NCBI RefSeq assembly: GCF_001824475.1
Contig: NZ_MHXN01000016.1
Coordinates: 113,696-177,695, forward strand
Direction: 5' to 3'
DNA: 64,000 nucleotides
Source: Phenylobacterium sp. RIFCSPHIGHO2_01_FULL_69_31
GTDB lineage: Bacteria > Pseudomonadota > Alphaproteobacteria > Caulobacterales > Caulobacteraceae
A program made the position numbers and the translations under genes. Below, one piece after another: positions 49,307 through 58,274 of the stretch. The notes under the pieces were generated by a model. That model was not told where the DNA came from. It saw only the letters and a list, made by a program, of their open reading frames with translations, and did no database searches. Position 1 is the first letter of the stretch; each line of letters starts with the position of its first letter.

Positions 49307-49846
49307 ATGGCCCGCCAGCTCCCCACCCGAGAGGAAGCGCTTCTGATCCTCGCGCAGAAGAAGACGCGGCCGCAGTTCAGGCCGGCGCCGCCGGCGGGCC
49401 GCGCCTTGAACCGCTTCGTGAGAGAACTCGACGCCAAGTACGGCCAGGGCGCGGGCGCGCTCACGACGCGTTGGCGCGAGGTGGTGGGTCCCGAGATCGC
49501 CCGGCGGACCGAGCCGGTGAAGCTGGTGCGCGGGCGCAACTGCGGAGCGTCGTCGCTGGAGATCCGTGTCGCCGGACCGGCGGCCGCCATCATCCAGCAT
49601 CAGGCCCACGAGATCCTGGCGCGCGTGAACGTGTTCCTCGGCCCCGAGGCGGTCCAGAAGCTGCGGATCGTGCAGGGGCCGCTGCAGCGGCAGGCCGAGC
49701 CGCCGCCCCGCCGCCGCGCCGCGCCGCTGGACGCCGCGGCCGAGGCGAAGCTGGCCGAGGGCCTCGCCGCAGCGCCGGACGGGAAGCTGAAGGACGCGTT
49801 GCTCGCCCTGGGACGGGGCGTGCTCAAGCGCCAAGGCCAAGGTTGA
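49307..49846 (+). CDS. dciA: DciA family replication helicase loader (DUF721)
   Basis: A 179-residue protein with the DUF721 domain at about 40-130 (LTTRWREVVGPEIARRTEPVKL, SSLEIRVAGPAAAIIQHQAHEILARVNVFLG and the final hydrophobic strand). DciA interacts with the replicative helicase DnaB in bacteria lacking DnaC. The rest is charged and probably disordered, ending in a Lys/Arg-rich stretch. The ATG at 49307 is preceded by AGGGAG at short spacing. It lies upstream of two thioredoxin-fold genes and smc. Confidence 0.88.
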   Translation: MARQLPTREEALLILAQKKTRPQFRPAPPAGRALNRFVRELDAKYGQGAGALTTRWREVVGPEIARRTEPVKLVRGRNCGASSLEIRVAGPAAAIIQHQAHEILARVNVFLGPEAVQKLRIVQGPLQRQAEPPPRRRAAPLDAAAEAKLAEGLAAAPDGKLKDALLALGRGVLKRQGQG

Positions 49847-49963
49847 CACATATCCGCCGCGGTCCCATCGGCATCTGCCGGCCGGGCCCCTCTTGCGAGG
49901 GTTGCTTGGGGCGCGCGGGAATCGCGCTTTAATCCTTTGTTCAGAACTGCCGGAAGGTCTTCG

Positions 49964-50587
49964 ATGTCGATCCTCAGCCGCCGTCTCCTGATGGTCGCCG
50001 CCGCCGCGGGCGCGGCTCTGGCGCTCGCGAGCTGCAACAAGGCGGGGGGCGGCGGTGCGGCGTCCACCGAAGCCATGACCATGGGCAAGGCCGACGCGCC
50101 GGTGCACATCGAGGAGTACGCCTCGACCACCTGCAGCCACTGCGGCCGCTTCGCGATCGACGTCTTCCCCGCGTTCAAGGCCAAGTACATCGACACCGGC
50201 AAGGTGCGGTGGACCTATCACGAGTTCCTGACGCCGCCGGAGGCCGTCGCCGCGGCCGGCGTGCTGGTCGCCCGCTGCGCCGGCAAGGACAAGTATTTCA
50301 GCGTGATCGATGCGCTCTTCCACAGCCAGGAAGAAATGTACCGAACCGGCGATGCGCGCGGCACGCTGCTGAAGGTCGCCCAGTCGGCCGGTATGACCGA
50401 GGCCCAGTTCAACGCCTGCGTCCAGGACGAGGCCGCGGCCAAGGCCCTGAACGACCGGGTCCAGGCGGCCCAGAAGGACCGCAACATCACCTCGACCCCC
50501 ACCTTCTACGTCAACGGCAAGAAGCTGAAGGAAGGCGAACTCTCGATGCAGGAGCTGGAAGCCGCCGTCGCCGGGGCGGGCAAGTAG
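49964..50587 (+). CDS. DsbA-type thioredoxin-fold lipoprotein
   Basis: A 207-residue periplasmic protein anchored as a lipoprotein (signal about 1-23, lipobox LASC with Cys24). The active site is C57-S-H-C60. The thioredoxin fold with the DsbA helical insertion is shown by AFKAKYIDTGKVRWTYHEFL, FNACVQDEAAAKAL and the cis-Pro loop STPTFYVNG. It likely oxidises or isomerises disulfides in exported proteins. It is a close paralogue of the next gene and starts 117 bases after dciA. Confidence 0.9.
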   Translation: MSILSRRLLMVAAAAGAALALASCNKAGGGGAASTEAMTMGKADAPVHIEEYASTTCSHCGRFAIDVFPAFKAKYIDTGKVRWTYHEFLTPPEAVAAAGVLVARCAGKDKYFSVIDALFHSQEEMYRTGDARGTLLKVAQSAGMTEAQFNACVQDEAAAKALNDRVQAAQKDRNITSTPTFYVNGKKLKEGELSMQELEAAVAGAGK

Positions 50588-50588
50588 C

Positions 50589-51218
50589 GTGACCGCGTTT
50601 ACCCGCCGGGCCGCGATCGCCGCCGCCGCCGCCACGGCGGCGGGCGCGGCCGCGCCCGCCTGGGCCCAGTTCAAGGCCGCGCCGGGCGACATGAGCCTGG
50701 GCGACCCCAAGGCCCCGGTGCATGTGGTGGAGTATCTGTCGCTCACCTGCCCGCACTGCGCCCACTTCCATGCCGACGTCTTCCCGGCCTTCAAGGCGAA
50801 GTACATCGACACCGGGCGGGTGCATTTCACCATCCGCGAGCTGCTGACGGCCCCGCCCCAGGTGGCGGCGGCCGGCTTCATGCTGGCGCGGTGCGACGGC
50901 GGGAAGAACTACTTCAAGATCGTCGACGAGGTGTTCCGCAGCCAGGCCCGCTGGCAGGGCGGCTCGATCAAGCCGATCTTCGTGGAGATCGCTAGGAACA
51001 ACGGCCTGACCGACGCCCAGTTCGAGGCGTGCATCACCGACCCGAAGGCGCAGGAGGCGCTGCAGGCGCGGCTGGAGTACGCCACGGGGACCGACAAGGT
51101 GACCGGCACGCCGACCTTCTTCGTCAACGGCGTCCAGCTCCCCAACCAGGAGACGCCGACCCTCGCCGATCTGGACGCCGCGGTCGCGCGGGCGTCGAAG
51201 TCTACGGGGAGGCGCTAG
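50589..51218 (+). CDS. DsbA-type thioredoxin-fold periplasmic protein
   Basis: A 209-residue paralogue of the upstream lipoprotein with the active site C54-P-H-C57. Its N-terminus is FTRRAAIAAAAATAAGAAA, a twin-Arg or Sec-type signal peptide ending in AWA; no lipobox Cys. The strings DVFPAFKAKYIDTG and TPTFFVNG are shared with the first copy. It starts with GTG one base after the previous stop, so both are made together. It also overlaps the smc promoter area. Confidence 0.9.
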   Translation: MTAFTRRAAIAAAAATAAGAAAPAWAQFKAAPGDMSLGDPKAPVHVVEYLSLTCPHCAHFHADVFPAFKAKYIDTGRVHFTIRELLTAPPQVAAAGFMLARCDGGKNYFKIVDEVFRSQARWQGGSIKPIFVEIARNNGLTDAQFEACITDPKAQEALQARLEYATGTDKVTGTPTFFVNGVQLPNQETPTLADLDAAVARASKSTGRR

Positions 51219-51224
51219 CGGGCC

Positions 51225-54200
51225 GTGCACTTCCAGCGCCTCAGGCTCGCGGGCTTCAAGTCCTTCGTCGATCCGACCGAGTTTCGGATCGAGCCAGGAC
51301 TCACGGGCATCGTCGGGCCGAACGGTTGCGGGAAGTCGAACCTGCTGGAGGCGCTCCGCTGGGTGATGGGGGCCAATTCCGCCAAGGCCATGCGGGCCGG
51401 CGGAATGGACGATGTGATCTTCGCGGGGGCCTCGAACCGGCCGGCGCGCAATCACGCCGAAGTCTCGCTGACGATCGACAACGCAGAACGCCGGGCGCCG
51501 CCGGCGTTCAACGACCATCCCGTGATCGAGGTGGTCCGCCGCATCGATAAGGGCGCGGGCTCGACCTACAAGATCAATGGCCGCGAGGTGCGCGCCCGGG
51601 ACGTCCAGCTGCTGTTCGCCGATGCGTCGACCGGGGCCAGCTCGCCGGCCCTGGTGCGTCAGGGCCAGATTTCCGAGCTGATCGCCGCCAAGCCGCAAAA
51701 CCGCCGGCTGATCCTGGAAGAGGCGGCCGGCGTTTCGGGCCTCCACTCCCGCCGGCACGAGGCCGAGCTGCGGCTGAGGGCCGCCGACGCGAACCTCACC
51801 CGGCTGGACGACGTGGCCCAGGAACTGGAGGCCAACCTCGGCCGCCTGCGGCGCGAGGCGCGGCAGGCCGAGCGCTACAAGCGCCTGTCGGCCGAGATCC
51901 GGGCGCTGCAGGGCGCCGTGCTCTACGCCAAGTGGGCCGAGGCGAAGGCGTCGGCTGAACGGCTCGTCTCGGAGAGCCAGGCTGCGATCCGGGCCGTGGA
52001 GGAGACGGCGCGCGTGGCGGCCACGGCCACGACGCGCGCCGCCGAGGCGGAGGCGGAGCTGAAACCCCTGCGCGAGGCCGAGACCATCGCTGCGGCCATC
52101 CTGCACAAGCTGGCCATCGACAAGGACCGGCTGGAGCGGGAGGAGGAGGCGCACGCCGCAGAGCTGGCCCGCCTCACCGGCGACCTCGAGCGCATCGACG
52201 CCGACCGCGCGCGCGAGGCCCATATCACCGACGACGCCGAGGTCGCGCTGAAGCGCCTGGCCGAGGACCTTGAGGCGCTGCGGGGCCAGATCGAGGCCGC
52301 GCCCGAGCGGGGACCCGAGCTCGAGGCCGCGGTCCGGGCCGCGGAGGCCGCGCGCGCCGCCGCCGATGCGGAGGTGGAGCGACTGGCCGGGGAACTCGCG
52401 GCGCAGGAAGCCCAGCGCCGCGCCGCCCGCGCCAGGGTCGAGGAAGCTCAAGGCCGGCTCGCCCGCACCCGGCGCGCCCTGGACCAGGCGAAGCAGGAGC
52501 GCCAGGCGCTGGGGCCGATCCTCAACCCGCAGGCCACCGCCGCGCGGATCGCGCTGGAGGAGGCCGAGACCGCTCTCGCGGCCGCCCGCACGGCCCTGGA
52601 CGCCGCCGAGGACGAACGGGCCAAGGCTACCGAGGCCGAGGCCGTCGCCCGCGAGGCGGCGCGCAAGCTGGAGGAACAACTCGGGCGGCTGACGGCGGAG
52701 GCCCGCGCGCTGGCGGCGCTGGTCGCCCAGGCGCGGCGCGGCGGCTTCGCCCCGGCCCTGGACTCGGTCTCGCCGGACCGCGGCTACGAGAAAGCCCTTG
52801 CGGCGGCCTTCGGGGACGACCTCGACGCCTCGCTCGATCCCGCGGCTCCCGCCCATTGGAGTGGCCGCGAGGCTCCGGCCCCGGCCTGGCCGGAAGGTGC
52901 TACGCCTTTGGCGCCCCTGGTGAAGGTTCCGGCCGCCCTCGCCGCGCGCCTCGCCTACGTCGCCCTGGTGGATCGCGCCGATGGCGACCGGCTCCAGAAG
53001 GCTCTGCCGCCGGGCGGCCGCCTGGTGTCGCGCGAAGGCGACCTCTGGCGCTGGGACGGCTTCACGGCCCGGGCCGACGCCCCGAAGCCGGCCGCGGTGC
53101 GGCTGGAACAGAAGACCCGCCTCAGCGAGGTCGAGACCGAGATCGAGAAGCTGGAGCCTCGCGCCCGCGCCGCGCGCGAGGCCGCCAACGCGGCGCAGGC
53201 CCGTGTGCGGGCCGCGGACGAAACCCTGCGGGCCGCCCGGCGCGAGCCGCCGGCGTTGGAGCAACGCGCGGCCCAGGCCCGCACCGCGCTGGAGCGCTTC
53301 GACCGCGAGGCGGCGCTGAAGGAGGCGCGCGCCGCGTCCCTGGACGACCTCATCGGCCGCTTCGAAGCCGAGTTTGCGGAACACGAGGGTCAGCTCGCCG
53401 CCGTGGTGGCCGAGGCGGGCGACGAGGGGGAGGCGACCGACATCGCCGAGCAGCTGGCGGCCGCCCGCGCCGCCGCCGGCCCGGCCCGCGAGGCCGCCGC
53501 CCAGGCGCGTTCCGCCTATGAGATGGAGATCCGCGAGCGCGATGGCCGCGCGCGCCGCCTGGAGACCTTAACCCGCGAGCATGACGACTGGACCCGCCGC
53601 GCGGCCGCGGCGGCCAAGCGAGTCGCCCAGTTGGACGAGGCGCGCGGCAAGGCGCACGCAGCGCTGGTCGCGGCTCAGGATGCGCCCTCGACGCTGGAAA
53701 GCCGCAAGTCGGCCCTGCTGGACGAATTGGCCGCGGCCGAGGCGCGCCGGGCCAAGACGTCCGACGCCCTCGCCGCGGCCGAGCACGAGCGTGCGGAAGC
53801 TGACCGAGCGCTGCGCGCCGCCGAGGCCGCGGCTTCGGAAGCGCGGGAGGTTCGCGCCAGCCTGTCGGCTCATGCCGAGGCTGCCGTGCAGCGCCTGAAG
53901 GAGGTTTCGGAGAACATTCGCGAAGCCGCCAAGATGGAGCCCGACGAGTTGGCCCGGAAACTCGCCGACGAGGCGGTGGCCATCCCGTCGGACGCCGAAG
54001 GCATGGAGGCGCACCTCTTCAACCTGGAGCGCCAGCGTGAGGGCATCGGTGCGGTGAACCTGCGCGCCGAGGAGGAGGCGCAGGAGCTCGCCGCGCGGCT
54101 GGAAACCATGAACGTCGAGCGGGCGGACCTGACCGGCGCCATCGCGCGCTTGCGCCAGGGCATCGACGAACTGAACCACGAGGGCCGCGAACGGCTGACC

Positions 54201-54668
54201 GCCGCCTTCGGGGTGATCAACGAGCATTTCAAGACGCTGTTCTCCGCGCTGTTCCAGGGCGGCCAGGCGGAGCTGCGGCTGGTCGAATCGGACGATCCGC
54301 TGGAGGCGGGGCTCGAGATCTACGCCTGTCCCCCCGGCAAGCGGCTGGCGACCATGAGCCTCATGAGCGGCGGCGAGCAGGCGCTGACGGCCTCGGCGCT
54401 GATCTTCGCGGTCTTCCTGGCTCAGCCGGCGCCCATCTGCGTGCTGGACGAAGTGGACGCGCCGCTCGACGACGCCAACGTCGACCGCTTCTGCAACATG
54501 GTCGACGAGATGTGCCGTCGGACCGAGACGCGCTTCATCGTCATCACCCACAATCCGGTGACCATGGCGCGCACAGATCGGCTGTTCGGCGTGACCATGG
54601 CCGAGCGGGGCGTCTCGCAACTGGTCTCGGTGGACCTGCGGCAAGCCGAGGCGATGGCCGCCCAGTGA
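51225..54668 (+). CDS. smc: Chromosome segregation ATPase SMC
   Basis: A 1147-residue SMC protein. The N-terminal head has the Walker A motif GPNGCGKSN (31-39), and the C-terminal head has the signature [16 protein letters not shown] followed by Walker B and D-loop [11 protein letters not shown]. Long Ala/Arg/Glu-rich coiled coils cover about 165-500 and 640-940 around a hinge near 510-620. SMC organises and segregates the chromosome with ScpA/ScpB. It starts with GTG 51225, seven bases after dsbA and with GGGAGG upstream, and is read through the same direction as dciA-dsbA-dsbA. Confidence 0.97.
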   Translation: MHFQRLRLAGFKSFVDPTEFRIEPGLTGIVGPNGCGKSNLLEALRWVMGANSAKAMRAGGMDDVIFAGASNRPARNHAEVSLTIDNAERRAPPAFNDHPVIEVVRRIDKGAGSTYKINGREVRARDVQLLFADASTGASSPALVRQGQISELIAAKPQNRRLILEEAAGVSGLHSRRHEAELRLRAADANLTRLDDVAQELEANLGRLRREARQAERYKRLSAEIRALQGAVLYAKWAEAKASAERLVSESQAAIRAVEETARVAATATTRAAEAEAELKPLREAETIAAAILHKLAIDKDRLEREEEAHAAELARLTGDLERIDADRAREAHITDDAEVALKRLAEDLEALRGQIEAAPERGPELEAAVRAAEAARAAADAEVERLAGELAAQEAQRRAARARVEEAQGRLARTRRALDQAKQERQALGPILNPQATAARIALEEAETALAAARTALDAAEDERAKATEAEAVAREAARKLEEQLGRLTAEARALAALVAQARRGGFAPALDSVSPDRGYEKALAAAFGDDLDASLDPAAPAHWSGREAPAPAWPEGATPLAPLVKVPAALAARLAYVALVDRADGDRLQKALPPGGRLVSREGDLWRWDGFTARADAPKPAAVRLEQKTRLSEVETEIEKLEPRARAAREAANAAQARVRAADETLRAARREPPALEQRAAQARTALERFDREAALKEARAASLDDLIGRFEAEFAEHEGQLAAVVAEAGDEGEATDIAEQLAAARAAAGPAREAAAQARSAYEMEIRERDGRARRLETLTREHDDWTRRAAAAAKRVAQLDEARGKAHAALVAAQDAPSTLESRKSALLDELAAAEARRAKTSDALAAAEHERAEADRALRAAEAAASEAREVRASLSAHAEAAVQRLKEVSENIREAAKMEPDELARKLADEAVAIPSDAEGMEAHLFNLERQREGIGAVNLRAEEEAQELAARLETMNVERADLTGAIARLRQGIDELNHEGRERLTAAFGVINEHFKTLFSALFQGGQAELRLVESDDPLEAGLEIYACPPGKRLATMSLMSGGEQALTASALIFAVFLAQPAPICVLDEVDAPLDDANVDRFCNMVDEMCRRTETRFIVITHNPVTMARTDRLFGVTMAERGVSQLVSVDLRQAEAMAAQ

Positions 54669-54699
54669 CGCAACGTCACGGCCGCGCGATAGTCGCGCG
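54665..54699. repeat. Two adjacent short palindromes at the end of smc
   Basis: GTGACG-CAA-CGTCAC (54665-54679) covers the smc stop codon, and CGCGCGA-TAG-TCGCGCG (54683-54699) follows at once. An A/T block of about 30 bases comes next, unusual in this genome. Together they could form a terminator-like structure, although no clean T tract exists, or a protein-binding site. Confidence 0.5.
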
Positions 54700-54747
54700 T
54701 TGAGATAAATAAATAAAAACAAGAATTTACCTGGTCTCGAACGAATC

Positions 54748-54774
54748 TTGACGCACTGCAAACGCGTCTATAGG
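54748..54774 (+). promoter_or_regulatory. Candidate promoter of the ATP synthase F0 operon
   Basis: TTGACG (54748-54753) and TATAGG (54769-54774) lie 15 bases apart, 59 bases before atpI, downstream of an A/T-rich block (about 54699-54728) that could act as an UP element. The spacing is a little short for the classical sigma-70 promoter but acceptable for alphaproteobacterial promoters. Confidence 0.4.
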
Positions 54775-54832
54775 TTCCGCGCGACCTGAAGTCCCGGCTA
54801 CCCGGGGTGACGGGGCGCGAGGCCTCCCTTCC

Positions 54833-55186
54833 ATGCCGCAGCATGACGAGACGCGCGAGGAAGCGCTCCGGCGCCTGAGCGCTCGGGCGGGGGCTCTGGA
54901 GGCCCGGACCGTCCAGACGCCACAGGACTATGGCGTCAAGGCGGCCGGATATGGATATCGCCTCCTCGGCGTGTTGCTGGGGGGACTGTTTGTCGGTTTG
55001 GGGTTCGGGGCAGCGGTCGACGCGCTGGCTGGAACGGGCCCCTGGGGAATGATCGTCGGGGTCCTGGTGGGCTTCGGCGTGTCGATCTGGATGGCGGTGG
55101 GCTCGGCACGCAAGATGTCGGCCGACCTCGAGCGGGAACTAGGCCCCGCGCGAGACCTGCCACCGGACGACGACGAGGAAGATTGA
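54833..55186 (+). CDS. atpI: AtpI-like ATP synthase assembly protein
   Basis: A 117-residue protein with two membrane helices (about 40-65 and 70-95; YRLLGVLLGGLFVGLGFGAA and GMIVGVLVGFGVSIWM) and charged ends. AtpI helps assemble the c-ring. It is the first gene of the F0 cluster, 16 bases before atpB. Confidence 0.9.
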   Translation: MPQHDETREEALRRLSARAGALEARTVQTPQDYGVKAAGYGYRLLGVLLGGLFVGLGFGAAVDALAGTGPWGMIVGVLVGFGVSIWMAVGSARKMSADLERELGPARDLPPDDDEED

Positions 55187-55202
55187 AGGAGTTCGAGGCG
55201 GC

Positions 55203-55988
55203 ATGGCCGACCCGATGCATCAATTCGAGATCCACAAGATCGTGGATCTGCCGGACTTCGCGATCCCGGGCGTGGGCGTCATCGATATGGCGTTCACCAA
55301 CTCGACGCTGGCCATGACCTTGGCCGCGGCGGGGATCGCGGGCTTCTTCGCGCTGGCGACGTCCAAGGGCGCCGTCGTGCCCGGCCGCCTTCAGATGGTG
55401 GGCGAGGCCGCGTTCAACTACATCGACAACCTGACGACCTCGATCATCGGGCACGAGGGGCGGAAGTTCTTCCCCTTCATCTTCACCCTGTTCCTGTTCA
55501 TCCTGGCGATGAACCTGCTGGGCCTGTTCCTGGTGTTCACCGCCACCTCGCAGCTCGCCGTCACGGCGACGCTGGCGGCGATGACCATCCTGCTGGTCCT
55601 GATCATCGGCTTCGTCCGCAACGGCGCGAACATGTACAAGCTGTTCGTCCCGGCCGGCGTGCCCTGGTACATGTTGATCTTGGTGACGCCGATCGAGTTC
55701 ATCTCGTTCCTGCTCCGGCCGGTCACCCTGGCGCTTCGTCTCTTCGGCAACATGCTGGGCGGCCACGTGGCCCTCAAGGTGTTCGCCGGCTTCGTCGTCT
55801 CGCTGGGTATGCTGGCGGCCGGCGGCGGCCTGGGCCTCCTGGGCATCCCGGGCGCCATGCTGTCGCTGGGCGGCGTCGTCGCCCTGACGGCCCTGGAGTT
55901 CCTCGTGGCCTTCCTTCAGGCCTTCGTCTTTGCGGTTCTGGCCTGCGTCTATCTCAACGACGTGGTCAACCTCGGCCATCACCACTGA
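55203..55988 (+). CDS. atpB: ATP synthase F0 subunit a
   Basis: A 261-residue integral membrane protein with about five to six helices. The essential Arg occurs in LLRPVTLALRLFGNMLGGH in the penultimate conserved helix, opposite the c-ring Glu. N-terminal MHQFEIHKIVDLP is typical of the alphaproteobacterial form. GAAGGAG lies upstream of the ATG. Confidence 0.97.
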   Translation: MADPMHQFEIHKIVDLPDFAIPGVGVIDMAFTNSTLAMTLAAAGIAGFFALATSKGAVVPGRLQMVGEAAFNYIDNLTTSIIGHEGRKFFPFIFTLFLFILAMNLLGLFLVFTATSQLAVTATLAAMTILLVLIIGFVRNGANMYKLFVPAGVPWYMLILVTPIEFISFLLRPVTLALRLFGNMLGGHVALKVFAGFVVSLGMLAAGGGLGLLGIPGAMLSLGGVVALTALEFLVAFLQAFVFAVLACVYLNDVVNLGHHH

Positions 55989-56041
55989 CGGCCGATCCTC
56001 GAAAACCCTCAAACTCAACTTCGCAGTAGGACCAACACACC

Positions 56042-56266
56042 ATGGAAGCGGAAGCGGCTAAGTTCATCGGCGCGGGCCTCGCGACCCTCGGCATGATCGG
56101 CGCGGGCATCGGCGTGGGCACCCTGTTCAGCGGGTTCCTGCAAGGCGCGACCCGTAACCCGTCCGCCGCCGGCGGCCAGTTCACCAACCTGATCCTCGGC
56201 GCGGCTCTGACCGAAGCCCTGGGCATCCTGGCCTTCGTGCTCGGCCTGCTCATCCTCTTCAGCTAA
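56042..56266 (+). CDS. atpE: ATP synthase F0 subunit c
   Basis: A 74-residue hairpin of two helices joined by the polar loop FLQGATRNP. The proton-binding, DCCD-reactive carboxylate is E58 in the second helix (AALTEALGI). The Gly-rich first helix packs the c-ring. It follows atpB by 53 bases. Confidence 0.97.
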   Translation: MEAEAAKFIGAGLATLGMIGAGIGVGTLFSGFLQGATRNPSAAGGQFTNLILGAALTEALGILAFVLGLLILFS

Positions 56267-56338
56267 GCCCGCGCCCGTCCAGGGCGCGCAGCCTCGACGC
56301 GGCGCGCCTAAGGCGGACTACAAGGACTTACGAGCCTG

Positions 56339-56956
56339 ATGGCCACCGAGACCCATTCCGCGTCGCCCGTCGACGCATCCGACGGCGTCCCCGCCGCCGA
56401 AGCCGCGCACGCTGCGTCCGACCACGGCGTCCCTGCCGGGACCACCGAGGCGGCCGGCCACGGCGAGGGCGGCGGCGGTCTGCCGCAGTTCCAGTTCGAG
56501 TACTGGGGCGGCCAGATCGTCTGGCTCCTCATCCTGTTCGCGATCCTCTACGTCCTGTTCGCCCGGGTCTTCGTCCCGCGCTTCCGGGCGGTCGCGGACA
56601 CCCGCGCCCAGACCATCGCCGACGCGCTGAGCGAAGCTCGCCGCGTCCAAGCCGAGGCCGACGCCAAGGCCGAGGCGGTGAAGTCCGACATCGACAAGGC
56701 CCGCGCCGACGCCCGCAAGCTGGTGGCCGACGCGCGCGCCAAGGCGTCGGACGAGATGGCCAAGACCCAGGCTGCGCAGGACGCCGAACTGTCGGCCCAG
56801 ATCGACAAGGCCGAGGTGCGGATCCGCGGCCTGCGCGACCAGGCCATGACGAATGTGGGTGGGATCGCGGCGGAAACCGCCTCGTCGATCGTCGCCAAGC
56901 TTACCGGCAAGCCGGTCACGGCCGCAGAGGCCAAGGCCGCTGAAGGGGTCGCCTGA
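56339..56956 (+). CDS. atpF2: ATP synthase F0 subunit b' (AtpF-like)
   Basis: A 205-residue peripheral-stalk subunit. An unusually long, Ala/His/Gly-rich 48-residue N-terminal extension precedes the single membrane helix (about 60-80: IVWLLILFAILYVLF), and a long charged coiled coil follows. Alphaproteobacteria carry two different b-type subunits; this is the b' form, encoded just before b and ending in a 1-base overlap with it. Confidence 0.9.
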   Translation: MATETHSASPVDASDGVPAAEAAHAASDHGVPAGTTEAAGHGEGGGGLPQFQFEYWGGQIVWLLILFAILYVLFARVFVPRFRAVADTRAQTIADALSEARRVQAEADAKAEAVKSDIDKARADARKLVADARAKASDEMAKTQAAQDAELSAQIDKAEVRIRGLRDQAMTNVGGIAAETASSIVAKLTGKPVTAAEAKAAEGVA

Positions 56957-57459
56957 TGCCCGCATTCCTGAATCCCGCCGAGGCCGAATTCTGGGTCGGC
57001 GCAGGCCTTCTGATCTTCCTCGCCATCGTCATCTTCGTGGCCAAGGCGCCGCGAGCGGTCGCTGCCGCCCTGGATGGCCAGGCCGCTAAGATCCAGTCCG
57101 ACCTGGACGAGGCCGCGCGCATCCGGGAAGAAGCCCAGCGCCTCCTGCAGGAGCTGCAGGCCGAGCGTGACGCCGCCCAGCGCCAGGCCGAGGACATGCT
57201 CGCCGCCGCCCAGGAGCAGGTTCGCCTGTTCGAGGCCGACGCCAAGGCCAAGCTCGAGGAGAGCCTGGCGCGTCGCCAGAAGCTCACCGAGCAGCGCATC
57301 CAGATCGCCGAGGCTCAGGCCGCGGCGGACGTGAAGGCAGCCGCGGCCGAACTGGCCGCCCAGATGGCCGAGCGTGTGCTGACCCAGCGCCTTACGGGCG
57401 CGAAGTCCGATCCGCTGATCGACAAGGCGATCGGTCAGCTGGCGGGGAAGCTGCAATAG
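56956..57459 (+). CDS. atpF: ATP synthase F0 subunit b
   Basis: A 167-residue stalk subunit with one N-terminal membrane helix (about 8-32, FWVGAGLLIFLAIVIFVAK) and a long Ala/Glu/Gln coiled coil. Together with b' it links F0 to the F1 delta subunit. It is the last gene of the F0 unit; no F1 genes follow, so F1 must be elsewhere. A large palindrome follows 89 bases later. Confidence 0.94.
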   Translation: MPAFLNPAEAEFWVGAGLLIFLAIVIFVAKAPRAVAAALDGQAAKIQSDLDEAARIREEAQRLLQELQAERDAAQRQAEDMLAAAQEQVRLFEADAKAKLEESLARRQKLTEQRIQIAEAQAAADVKAAAAELAAQMAERVLTQRLTGAKSDPLIDKAIGQLAGKLQ

Positions 57460-57547
57460 TTTGCTGAGATCGGGCCCGCGCCCTTGCGGCGCGGCAGCCC
57501 GTGGCCGGACGCCTAGCGTTGGGGAACGTCGCGCGTCCGTCGCCTGT

Positions 57548-57643
57548 CCACGAACCCCACAATGACATGATCAGTCCGCGGCGCTCCGCCTGGGGAGACG
57601 CGCCGAATTTCCGGACTGTGCATGAGCCTTGTGGGGTTCGTGG
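57548..57643. repeat. 96-bp nested palindromic element downstream of atpF
   Basis: The outer arms CCACGAACCCCACAA (57548-57562) and TTGTGGGGTTCGTGG (57629-57643) are a perfect 15-base inverted repeat. A second perfect pair lies inside, CAGTCCG (57572-57578) and CGGACTG (57612-57618), around a GGCGC-rich centre. The RNA would fold as one long two-step hairpin. It lies between two convergent genes, so it may act as a bidirectional terminator or be a mobile palindrome. Confidence 0.75.
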
Positions 57644-57678
57644 GCGCACCTCGCTGCAGGTGCGCGCCGCGAAGTGGT

Positions 57679-58059
57679 TTACCGCCTGAAGCGGCGGCGG
57701 AGCGGCTTCACGAAGCGGATGCGCCGCGGAAGGAGGATCCGCTCGACCCGCAGGGTCTGGTGATAGAACAGCGCCATGAACTCCGGGTCGCGCCGCAGCA
57801 GTCGCCGGATCGGCGACAGCATCCGCGGGTGCGCCCGGTGCAGCCGCACGAACTGGCGGCGCGCCTTGAACGAGTTCTTCAGCACGATCATCAGGCCGAC
57901 CACGATCACCGGGATCCCGCCGGGGCCGGGCAGGGGGGCGATGGCGATGCCCGCCACGATGATCGCGAAGCCAAGCATCACCAGCCCGAACCGCTTGATG
58001 CGGCCGGCAATCTCGCGCGCGAGATCGTCCGTGGCGCGATAGACGCGCAGAGAGGGCAT
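57679..58059 (-). CDS. PGPG-motif membrane protein (PGPGW/TIGR02611-like)
   Basis: A 126-residue protein with a hydrophobic hairpin (about 28-72) around the loop PLPGPGGIP, followed by a very basic C-terminal half with many Arg and a predicted helix. It resembles the PGPGW transmembrane family of unknown function. The ATG at 58059 gives a normal N-terminus; longer in-frame readings run into non-coding DNA. It converges on atpF, with the palindrome between them. Confidence 0.7.
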   Translation of the reverse strand: MPSLRVYRATDDLAREIAGRIKRFGLVMLGFAIIVAGIAIAPLPGPGGIPVIVVGLMIVLKNSFKARRQFVRLHRAHPRMLSPIRRLLRRDPEFMALFYHQTLRVERILLPRRIRFVKPLRRRFRR

Positions 58060-58274
58060 GGCGAATGACACTTGGATAGTCCTGGGGGGTGCGCGGCGGA
58101 ACGGGGAGGACCCGCCGTCACGCACCTCATATGCGTACGTACGGGAGAATCGTAAAGACGAGGCGCCGTTAAATTTTCCTAACGTGCGCCTATTCCCCAG
58201 CTCATGGCGCCGGCGCCACACCTCGGTGCAGGACTGTCACAGATTGGCACAGGATCCTGTGCATTTCCCGTCGC

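Noticed and set aside
58166..58186. GTTA...TAACG as a CtrA site upstream of the PGPG gene
   Set aside because: On the minus strand it reads TTAG-N6-TTAAC, one base short of the required spacing and with a mismatch.
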